A stretch of 23,425 nt of DNA from NCBI GenBank assembly GCA_900555085.1, contig USJU01000007.1, positions 1 through 23,425 of the forward strand, given 5' to 3'. This stretch comes from an uncultured Clostridium sp. (GTDB taxonomy: Bacteria; Bacillota; Clostridia; TANB77; CAG-508). Shown here piece by piece: positions 15,071 to 21,634 of the stretch. The position numbers were made by a program, and so were the translations under genes. The notes beneath the pieces were generated by a model. That model was not told where the DNA came from and searched no databases. It saw nothing but the letters and a program-made list of their open reading frames with translations. Every line of letters starts with the position of its first letter. Within the stretch, counting starts at the first letter, position 1.

Positions 15071-15305
15071 CAAAAACCCTCGCCTATATAAGGGCGAGGG
15101 TTTCTCACGGTACCACCTTAATTACAAATAATTATTTTTATTTGTATCTCTTAGCCTATAACGTGGCTTATTCCGGATATACCTATTTTATATTTCTCAG
15201 TATATCTACTCAAAAGCTACCTTCAATTTATTCTTACTTAAGAAGTTTACAGCCTATGACTTCTTTTCTCTTTTAAGCAGTGTTTAAATTTACTCCTCTT
15301 TTTCA
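15071..15305 (-). promoter_or_regulatory. T-box riboswitch (valine) upstream of valS
   Basis: The minus strand carries a complete T-box leader. Its 5' part has GAGGAGTA and the stem I distal loop with AGGCTG. The specifier loop reads GAAG-GTA-G-CTTTTGAG, so the specifier codon is GTA (15220-15218), valine. The T-box itself is AAGGTGGTACCGTGAG (about 15104-15119); its TGGT matches an ACCA tRNA end. The terminator pairs AACCCTCGCC with GGCGAGGGTT, followed by TTTTTGT (15071-15103). Uncharged tRNA-Val should stabilise the antiterminator and allow valS transcription. I could not find a convincing promoter upstream of the leader; it begins about 35 bases after the DUF1292 gene. Confidence 0.95.
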
Positions 15306-15336
15306 TTGTATTTATATTTTTAACTCTCCATATAAA

Positions 15337-15645
15337 TTAGTCTTCGTCTACAAAGTTAAATTCATCTTTGAATTTTTCTTTAAACATTTCGAATACTGTG
15401 TTTAATGTTTCTTCATCATCAACACTTACATAAGATTCCATTTCATCGTCTTCAGAATCTTCTACTTTAAGTATTACAACTTCTTCACTGTCTTCCTCTT
15501 CTTCTGTTGGTAGTAATACTACAAATTCTTCTCCATCTAATTCTATTAAGTCTAAAAATTCGAATTTAACTTCATTTCCTTCTTCATCGTTTAATATTAT
15601 TATGTTATCTAATTCTTCTCCTGCATTGTTTACATCTTCACTCAT
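15337..15645 (-). CDS. DUF1292 family protein (YrzB-like)
   Basis: This is a 102-residue, very acidic protein matching DUF1292: IIILNDEEGNEVKFEFLDLI, then EEFVVLLP and VVILKVEDSEDDEMESYVSV, ending ETLNTVFEMFKEKF. The function is unknown. It follows ireB and ruvX as in Bacillus (yrzL-yrrK-yrzB), but here it has its own promoter and 5' hairpin. The ATG is preceded by TTAGGAGGAAA. Confidence 0.9.
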   Translation of the reverse strand: MSEDVNNAGEELDNIIILNDEEGNEVKFEFLDLIELDGEEFVVLLPTEEEEDSEEVVILKVEDSEDDEMESYVSVDDEETLNTVFEMFKEKFKDEFNFVDED

Positions 15646-15669
15646 TTAAATTTCCTCCTAATTTATATT

Positions 15670-15687
15670 TATTGTATTTCTACAATA
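15670..15687 (-). promoter_or_regulatory. 5'-end hairpin with GAAA tetraloop in the DUF1292 leader
   Basis: Seven perfect pairs (TATTGTA with TACAATA) close the tetraloop GAAA. From the promoter position the mRNA would begin within a few bases of this stem. Such 5'-terminal hairpins can protect a message from 5'-end-dependent decay; that role here is inferred. Confidence 0.5.
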
Positions 15688-15693
15688 TTAATA

Positions 15694-15722
15694 ACTATAT
15701 TTATATTATTTGTTATTTGCAA
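15694..15722 (-). promoter_or_regulatory. promoter of the DUF1292 gene
   Basis: Minus-strand -35 TTGCAA (15722-15717), a 17-base spacer and -10 TATAGT (15699-15694) lie in the 114-base gap between ruvX and the DUF1292 gene. The transcript may continue towards the T-box and valS. Confidence 0.6.
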
Positions 15723-15759
15723 TATGATATACTATTTTTAAAAACTTTACAATAGATTT

Positions 15760-16173
15760 TTATTTTTTATTTATAAAATTTTCTAAAATGTATACAGCTG
15801 ATATTGTATCTACAATATCTCTTTTTTTATGTTTATTAATATTTAATGCATTCATTGTTTTGTGTGCTTCAACTGTTGTTAATCTTTCGTCAACAGTTTC
15901 TATATTTATAGTATTAAATTTGCACTTTAATTTATGTATAAAGCTTTCTGTTTTTTCTGCTCTTACAGTTTTTTCACCTTTTAAATTATATGGCATTCCT
16001 ACTACAATAGTTCCAACTTTATATTCTTCTATAATTTCTTCAAGTCTTTTTAGCACTATTTTATCACTATTATTTCTTTGTATCGTTTCTAAGCCTTGTG
16101 CAGTTATTCCAAGTGCATCTGTAATTGCTATTCCAACTCTTGCATCTCCATAATCTATAGACATTGTTCTCAT
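15760..16173 (-). CDS. ruvX: RuvX/YqgF-type nuclease (putative Holliday junction resolvase)
   Basis: This RNase H-fold protein has the N-terminal motif MSIDYGDARVGIAITD with the catalytic Asp, the central GTIVVGMPYNLKGEKT, and the C-terminal ETVDERLTTVEAHK and DTISAVYILENF with the remaining acidic residues. The family acts in pre-16S rRNA processing and was first proposed as a Holliday junction resolvase. I prefer the ATG at 16173 (MRTMSIDYGD) because it matches the family start; the ATG at 16185 would overlap ireB by 11 bases. The gene is coupled to ireB, one base after its stop. Confidence 0.93.
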   Translation of the reverse strand: MRTMSIDYGDARVGIAITDALGITAQGLETIQRNNSDKIVLKRLEEIIEEYKVGTIVVGMPYNLKGEKTVRAEKTESFIHKLKCKFNTINIETVDERLTTVEAHKTMNALNINKHKKRDIVDTISAVYILENFINKK

Positions 16174-16174
16174 A

Positions 16175-16432
16175 TTATTCTTCATCTATTCCTACATATT
16201 TTTCTACCATTTTTTCTAATAGTTCGTCTCTTTCTATAGTTCTTATTTTACTTCTTGCATCTTTGTAGCTTGTTATATATGTTGGATCACCTGATAAAAT
16301 ATATCCAACAATTTGATTTATTGGATTATATCCTTTTTCTTCAAGTGCTTGGTATACATCTTTTAAAATTTCTTGCACTCTCTCATTGTTTTCTTTTTCA
16401 ATTTTAAAATTCATTGTTTCATCCATGTTCAT
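16175..16432 (-). CDS. ireB: IreB family regulatory phosphoprotein (UPF0297/DUF965)
   Basis: This 85-residue protein has the family signature VYQALEEKGYNPINQIVGYILSGDPTYITSYKDAR with IRTIERDELLEKMVEKY. In Enterococcus IreB is phosphorylated by the PASTA kinase IreK and tunes cephalosporin tolerance. It precedes ruvX, as in most Bacillota. The ATG at 16432 is nine bases after GGGAGGG. It lies 17 bases after the GAF/GGDEF gene, which puts core and unrecognised genes in one probable operon. Confidence 0.93.
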   Translation of the reverse strand: MNMDETMNFKIEKENNERVQEILKDVYQALEEKGYNPINQIVGYILSGDPTYITSYKDARSKIRTIERDELLEKMVEKYVGIDEE

Positions 16433-16449
16433 ACTTTTTTACCCTCCCA

Positions 16450-17556
16450 TTAAATATAATTAATGTTACTTTCTTTTCCTGTGGAATCTACATATTCTTC
16501 TAATTTTTTAGTTAATGCATCCATAGATGTACCTTTATAATATGTAGTAATTGCAAAATTTAGTTTTGGTGTAAATATTTTATCTTTTTTATTGTTTTCT
16601 TCATCTATTTCATTTTTACTAAATTCTGTATTTTCTATTTTTGCTTTTAAATCTTTAACAAAATCTTCAGTATCTTCTGCCTGTATTCCTGTGAATACAA
16701 TAACAAATTTTGGTCCCATATATCTAACAAATATATACTTATTTGATATACTTTCCTTTATTATATCACTTACATCACTTATAATTGCATTACCAACATT
16801 TCTACTTCCATTAATGTTTATTTCTTCTAGATTTACAATTTTCATCATACATACTGCTGAAATGTTATATGCATCAATTTCTTTTTTACCTTCTCCATAT
16901 AAATATTCTGCTGTTTTTAGTCCTGAGTATAAGTCATCTCTAACAATATTTTCTACAGTATTTTGATAACTTACAGTTTTTAGAATTGTAACAATGTTAT
17001 TTTTTATTACTTCTAACATTGCTGTATCTAAATTGTCAAAAGCATGTGCTATTCCACTTTCTATAAGCCAATATCCTACATAAACATTGTCTATAAATAA
17101 TGGAAAAAACATTGCTGATTTTGCTCTTCCAAACTCCATTTTTTGATATGGTAGTTTTTCTGATTCTCTTTCAACTGTAACATATTTTGGAGTAGCAGTT
17201 GATATACTATCTTTAAAAATATCTTCATTGTATAAATTTATTAAAGTATCCCAGTGTTTTTCATCGACATTTGATGCTTTAATAACATATTCTGCTCCAT
17301 CAAATACAACTATAGTTGAGTATTTTAATGGTTCAAATTTCTGTAAAATTATATTATTTATTTTAGATAGTTTTTCATCAACTGACGTATATTCTCCTAT
17401 CGTATCCATAAAATTTTGTAAAACATTTAAGCTATTTATTTTATCGTTCAAATTACTAAATGAAACAACTTTTTTATGAATAGACATATTGTACATTACT
17501 AGAGTTATTATTGCTAAAACTAAACCTACTATTATTGCTACAACTACAACTGTCAA
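16450..17556 (-). CDS. membrane-anchored GAF protein with degenerate GGDEF domain
   Basis: One N-terminal membrane span (about residues 5-26, VVVVAIIVGLVLAIITLVMY) is followed by a coiled linker, a GAF-like sensory domain (about 45-200), and a GGDEF-fold domain (about 205-365). In the GGDEF domain the opening DDLYSGL resembles the usual DxLTGL. The catalytic signature, expected after RY, reads MGPKF (283-287 from the GTG at 17565), so the Asp/Glu needed for c-di-GMP synthesis are missing. It is therefore probably a regulatory or nucleotide-sensing relic, not a cyclase. The start is taken as TTG 17556, eight bases after GAGG; the GTG at 17565 lies inside that ribosome site. It is 24 bases from the MinD-like gene and probably works with it. 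Confidence 0.78.
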   Translation of the reverse strand: MTVVVVAIIVGLVLAIITLVMYNMSIHKKVVSFSNLNDKINSLNVLQNFMDTIGEYTSVDEKLSKINNIILQKFEPLKYSTIVVFDGAEYVIKASNVDEKHWDTLINLYNEDIFKDSISTATPKYVTVERESEKLPYQKMEFGRAKSAMFFPLFIDNVYVGYWLIESGIAHAFDNLDTAMLEVIKNNIVTILKTVSYQNTVENIVRDDLYSGLKTAEYLYGEGKKEIDAYNISAVCMMKIVNLEEININGSRNVGNAIISDVSDIIKESISNKYIFVRYMGPKFVIVFTGIQAEDTEDFVKDLKAKIENTEFSKNEIDEENNKKDKIFTPKLNFAITTYYKGTSMDALTKKLEEYVDSTGKESNINYI

Positions 17557-17580
17557 GTATCTCACCTCAATTACAATATA

Positions 17581-19764
17581 TTAATAATTTCTTTTCATTT
17601 GATTTAATGTATCATTCATTCCTTGCGAAAAGTTAGTTGATTGATAATTATTCATAGGTGTATAATTATCTTTTGATCTTTTATTATTTTTTGTTGGTTT
17701 ATTTCCCATTAATGTATATACCATATTTGTTAATTCTTTAAGTGCCTGCATAAATATTTTAGAATAACCATTTAGTGATATTTTACAGTTAACTAAACCT
17801 TCAAGATATTTTGAATATGTTTGCTCTTCAAAAGGAATTGAGCAATATCTAACTGTATCTCTATTAAACAGTTCTGTCATGAAAGACATAGATGGTTCAT
17901 TATAAAATGACATTCCTCCTATTATTGCTTTATCTGTTAGTCCTCTAACTTTCATATTTTTATTTACAACTATTCTTATTTTTTCTGGATTTAAAATATT
18001 TTTTGCCTTTAAATCTCTTAAAAATGCTGTTAAAGGTTGTATTGTTAAAACATCTAAGCTTTGAACAAGGTATATTTCTTGTGATTCAGCAAAATATCCG
18101 AAATTTGTGTTAAAATCACAGTCTATTAAAACTAAGTCATAATTTTCTAATAGAGTTTTTAATATTTCACTATAATTATTAATTCCTACATCTTCATCAG
18201 GAATTGCTGTATACACAGTTAAATTATTGTTTACTTTTATACCTTCTGCTGCACCAACTTGTAATCTACGAATACTATTTGCAGCAGTATTTCTTAATTG
18301 TTCTTCGTTTTGTGTGAATATATAATATGAATTTTTATTTCTGGTTGTATCTAATATAGCTGTATTTACTCCAGAAACTGAAATTAATTGTGCTACATTA
18401 TTAACTAAGAAAGATGTTCCATTTTTGCTTGTACCAACAAATGATACAAGTTTTTTATTTCCAGTTAGTAACCCTTGTAAGTTATTATTAGGATTATATT
18501 CAAATTCTTCATTAGTTGATATTTCTTTTACTTCATTGTTTGGTATTGTATTAAACTGTTCTGTTTTAAATTGGTTATTGTTTCTTGTTTCAGAAATATT
18601 TGGTTTATTCTCAATGCTATCGAAGCTTTCAAATCCTGGTAAAATATTTTCAGGTTCAGAATTAATTTCATTTTTTTCAGTATCTGTAGGTATATCAAAC
18701 AAATTTAAAGGTTCAGATATATTTTCTTCAACTTTTTTATCCTCTACTATTTCTTCTGGAAGTGGATTTTTTCTAGGTCTTCCCCTTCTTTTTGGTGCTG
18801 CAGGTACTGTTTCCTCTGTTGGTAAAGGATTTTTTCTAGGTCTTCCTCTTCTTTTTGGTGTTGGCGTAACTGGTACTTCAGGTTCTTCTTTAATTTCTTC
18901 CGTATTTTCAATATTTTGAACTGGATTACTTGTTTGTACCTTTCTAACCTTACTTGTATTTACAGCAGATGGAACAATAATATTTCCTTCTACTGGTTTA
19001 GATTTATCTTGTATAAATTGTGCACTTAAACCATCATCATCTTTTTCATTTTTTATATATCCTTTTACAGATGCTGTCATAATACTTTGATATGTTGGCG
19101 ATTTTGATTCCAATACTGCTTTTACATTTATTGGCAAAACATTTGCAATAACTTTTAGCTGTTCATTATTATATTGTGAAGCAATGTTCTCAAAACCTTC
19201 TACATATTTTTCATCATTTCTACCTAATTTTTTATAATAATTTAATATATTTTGAATTTCAACTTCACTAACTTCATTTTCGTTTTCTGGAGCATATTTA
19301 ACATCTTCTGTATCAATGTTATAATATAGCTTAGCTTCTTTTTTTGTTCTTGGTTTTCTTATTAACTTACATATTTGATCAATACTTCTATCATTTCCAA
19401 TAACAGCATCGTAAATTCCTATACTAAATAATTTTACTAATAAATCTTCTGATTTTGATCTTCTATCTGAACATATTAAAATTATAGGTGTATCATTTCT
19501 TCTACTATTTGTTGCCTCATCACTTATAGCATCTAATTTATCAAATATAAATCTATCTATAGCATCATAATTATTATTTGTGAATGGCTCTAAATCTTCA
19601 CTTATAACTATTCTGTCATAAGTATTATCCTTTTGTAATTCTTTTTGTATTGCATTAAAGTAATATACATTTTTTGATGAGATAATTTCTTTATAGTCTT
19701 TTTGATATTTTTTAACTATTGATTCAGAAATATTTTCATTACTTACAGCAAATAAAACTTTCAT
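17581..19764 (-). CDS. MinD/CpaE-like protein with receiver-like N-terminus and two AT-hooks
   Basis: This 727-residue protein has three parts. Residues 1-140 look like a receiver or CpaE-type N-terminal domain (KVLFAVSNE, YDRIVISEDLEP, TPIILICSD, IGIYDAVIGND). The linker (about 160-435) is acidic and Asn-rich and holds two copies of PKRRGRPRKNPLP (303-315 and 324-336), a textbook AT-hook with an RGRP core. The C-terminal domain (438-700) is a MinD/ParA-type P-loop fold: FVGTSKNGTSFLVNNVAQ at the Walker A position, DLVLIDCD as Walker B, IRIVVNKN later. The usual GKT is NGTS, so ATP hydrolysis is doubtful; TadZ/CpaE proteins show similar decay. No pilus or chromosome-partition gene is adjacent. 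A DNA- or membrane-located positioning protein is the best guess; the actual role is unknown. Confidence 0.75.
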   Translation of the reverse strand: MKVLFAVSNENISESIVKKYQKDYKEIISSKNVYYFNAIQKELQKDNTYDRIVISEDLEPFTNNNYDAIDRFIFDKLDAISDEATNSRRNDTPIILICSDRRSKSEDLLVKLFSIGIYDAVIGNDRSIDQICKLIRKPRTKKEAKLYYNIDTEDVKYAPENENEVSEVEIQNILNYYKKLGRNDEKYVEGFENIASQYNNEQLKVIANVLPINVKAVLESKSPTYQSIMTASVKGYIKNEKDDDGLSAQFIQDKSKPVEGNIIVPSAVNTSKVRKVQTSNPVQNIENTEEIKEEPEVPVTPTPKRRGRPRKNPLPTEETVPAAPKRRGRPRKNPLPEEIVEDKKVEENISEPLNLFDIPTDTEKNEINSEPENILPGFESFDSIENKPNISETRNNNQFKTEQFNTIPNNEVKEISTNEEFEYNPNNNLQGLLTGNKKLVSFVGTSKNGTSFLVNNVAQLISVSGVNTAILDTTRNKNSYYIFTQNEEQLRNTAANSIRRLQVGAAEGIKVNNNLTVYTAIPDEDVGINNYSEILKTLLENYDLVLIDCDFNTNFGYFAESQEIYLVQSLDVLTIQPLTAFLRDLKAKNILNPEKIRIVVNKNMKVRGLTDKAIIGGMSFYNEPSMSFMTELFNRDTVRYCSIPFEEQTYSKYLEGLVNCKISLNGYSKIFMQALKELTNMVYTLMGNKPTKNNKRSKDNYTPMNNYQSTNFSQGMNDTLNQMKRNY
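18764..18860 (-). repeat. two-copy repeat encoding the AT-hooks
   Basis: Two 34-base copies (18764-18797 and 18827-18860) differ at one base and are spaced 63 bases apart, that is 21 codons. Each encodes the KRRGRPRKNPL core. The near-identity suggests a recent duplication or purifying selection at both DNA and protein level. Confidence 0.8.
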
Positions 19765-19767
19765 TTG

Positions 19768-20211
19768 TTAACCCCTCCAACCTTTTACAACTATTGCAAA
19801 TATAAGTGGTAATATTTGTGCAATTACCAATATCGTTACAAAGCTTATTATCATTGTAAAACCTTTATCTCTTTCGTCTAATTTATGAATACCTATTACG
19901 TATTGATAAATAGCTCCAATTGCAATTCCTATAAAGCAAAATGGTATACTATATATTCTTACTATATTTAAAATGTATGCAGCAAGTCCATATGCATCTG
20001 AACCATATTCTTGCTTATAATCATCCAATTTTTTTTCTGTATGTTTCTTTATTTCTACAATTTGATCTGTTCCTTGTAATTCGTTATTAGTTTGTACATT
20101 TGTATTAGTTTGATTATTTATATCATTACTTAATACAATATTATTTGCATAACAAACTGGTAATAACATTATAAAGATTACACATATTGTACTAATTACC
20201 ATTTTTTTCAT
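19768..20211 (-). CDS. small exported protein with two membrane spans
   Basis: The 147-residue protein starts with a signal peptide (MKKMVISTICVIFIMLLP, likely cut after CYA near residue 22). An Asn/Thr-rich segment and a charged helix (about 50-72) follow, then two membrane spans (about 84-107 and 118-142) joined by the charged loop GIHKLDERDKG, ending KGWRG. Signal peptide plus two spans with a short polar loop is the plan of VirB2/TrbC pilins, but I see no sequence signature, so this is only a possibility. It is the first gene after a promoter and ends three bases before the MinD-like gene, whose ribosome site lies in its last codons; the two are surely coupled. Confidence 0.7.
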   Translation of the reverse strand: MKKMVISTICVIFIMLLPVCYANNIVLSNDINNQTNTNVQTNNELQGTDQIVEIKKHTEKKLDDYKQEYGSDAYGLAAYILNIVRIYSIPFCFIGIAIGAIYQYVIGIHKLDERDKGFTMIISFVTILVIAQILPLIFAIVVKGWRG

Positions 20212-20248
20212 ACGGATATTTGCTCCCTTCTCATATTTTTCCTATATA

Positions 20249-20277
20249 ATAATACACTACAAATTTAAAAATAGCAA
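20249..20277 (-). promoter_or_regulatory. promoter of the three-gene MinD-like cluster
   Basis: Minus-strand -35 TTGCTA (20277-20272), a 17-base spacer and -10 TATTAT (20254-20249) lie in the 71-base gap after mrnC. It separates this cluster from the ribosome-biogenesis genes upstream. Confidence 0.62.
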
Positions 20278-20282
20278 GAAAA

Positions 20283-20678
20283 TTATAAACTTTTTTGTAG
20301 TATTTCTTTTAATCTTTTAAAATTTTTAGTTAAATACAAATATCCTATTAAACCTTCAAATGCTGTAGCATACATATAATCTGCCGGATTAGCATTTTTA
20401 GGCAAATGATGATTTTGTGTATTTCTTGCTCTTCTTACAATATCTTTTTCTTCTTCAGATAGTTCATTTTCAATATTTTTTAAAATTTTGGCTTGACTTG
20501 AGGCTTTAACATATGTAGAGGCTTTTACATGTAATTCATGCACCTTCATTTTAGTTGTGTTAATTAAAAATGTTCTTATATACAATTCATATACGCAATC
20601 GCCTACATAAGCCCATACCAAGGGATTCATTAATTTTACTTCTTGTTCATCTTTTATTGGTATAAAAATTTCGTCCAT
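20283..20678 (-). CDS. mrnC: Mini-ribonuclease III
   Basis: MrnC is an RNase III-type nuclease without a dsRNA-binding domain; it matures the ends of 23S rRNA in Bacillus. The 131 residues include NPLVWAYVGDCVYELYIR with the catalytic Asp (D27) and Glu (E31), RRARNTQNHHLPKNA, and YMYATAFEGLIGYLY, which supplies the second acidic pair. The ATG lies one base after rbgA behind AAAAGGTGA. In many Bacillota mrnC follows cysS; here it pairs with rbgA, another 50S-biogenesis factor. Confidence 0.93.
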   Translation of the reverse strand: MDEIFIPIKDEQEVKLMNPLVWAYVGDCVYELYIRTFLINTTKMKVHELHVKASTYVKASSQAKILKNIENELSEEEKDIVRRARNTQNHHLPKNANPADYMYATAFEGLIGYLYLTKNFKRLKEILQKSL

Positions 20679-20679
20679 T

Positions 20680-21634
20680 TTATTTCACCTTTTCTAATGT
20701 TATTTTTCCTATTCTTCCGCTTCTAAAGTCATCTAGTATTATATTTGCAACTTTTTCATCGTCTACGTTTCCTCCAGAAACTATCGCTCCACGTTTTTTT
20801 CCTATTAATTGCATTACTTCATAAATATTAAAGTTTTCAGGTTGTTCTTGCATAAGAATTTGATTTATATTTTCACTATCTAATCCGTATCTTTTTTCTA
20901 ATTTTTCTCTATAATTTTCTAATAAATATTTAAGCAATTGATATGCAACTTCTATTTTTTCCAAAACATCATCTTTTATAGAACCTGTATATGCTAAATT
21001 TAATGCAACTTCCTCGCTTTCGAATTTTGGCCATAAAACACCTGGTGTATCTAGTAATTCTATTTTATCATTTACCCTAATCCATTGTTTTGCTCTTGTT
21101 ACACCTGGTTTGTTTCCAACTATTAATGAGCTTCTACCTGCAATACGATTTATAAAAGAAGATTTTCCAACATTAGGTATTCCTAATACCATAATTCTTA
21201 TAGACTTTCCAATTCTTCCCTTACCAGACATTTTAGTAAGTTCTTCACTCATTAAGTTTTCTATTTCTTTTATAACATTTTGTACACCTTTTCCAGTATT
21301 TGAATCTGTAATAACAGCAGAAACACCTTGTTTTTTGAAGTAGTCTACCCATTTTTTACTTTCATTTTCATCTGCTAAATCACTTTTATTTAAAGCAATT
21401 ACTCTTTTTTTATTTTTAGTAATTTCCGCAATATCAGGATTTCTACTCGCAATAGGAATACGAGCATCCACAAGTTCTACCACAATATCTATCAATCTTA
21501 ATTCTTCTATTATTTGTCTTTTAGTCTTTGCCATATGTCCGTGGGTACCAGTTGATACTCGTTGATGGTAAACTTTTTGTATCTTCGTTCATTTTTTTAT
21601 TTTTTCTCATTTCTCTTTTTTGATACATATCCAT
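20680..21634 (-). CDS. rbgA: ribosome biogenesis GTPase RbgA (YlqF), frameshifted near its start
   Basis: RbgA is a circularly permuted GTPase needed late in 50S assembly. In the main frame are G4 NKSD, G1 GIPNVGKSS, G3 DTPGVLWPKF (permuted order) and the C-terminal ANTAR-like RNA-binding helices. This frame opens at ATG 21534 (MAKTKRQI), but family members begin earlier with INWYPGHMAKTKRQI. The missing part is present one frame over: starting at ATG 21634 or 21592, the sequence reads NEDTKSLPSTSINWYP, then one extra C (plus-strand G at 21541), then GHMAK. Removing that base rebuilds the normal start. The ATG at 21634 shares its A with the rhuM stop (TAATG). A sequencing error, a recent mutation, or reinitiation at 21534 are all possible. 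About 316 residues if repaired. Confidence 0.9.

Noticed and set aside
15788..16153. Plus-strand open frame opposite ruvX
   Set aside because: Antisense shadow of a well-conserved gene; hydrophobic composition arises from the complement of Lys/Glu/Ile codons.
19768..20211. Firm call as a VirB2/TrbC pilin
   Set aside because: Only the topology agrees; there is no sequence signature and no secretion gene nearby, so it is left as an unrecognised membrane protein.
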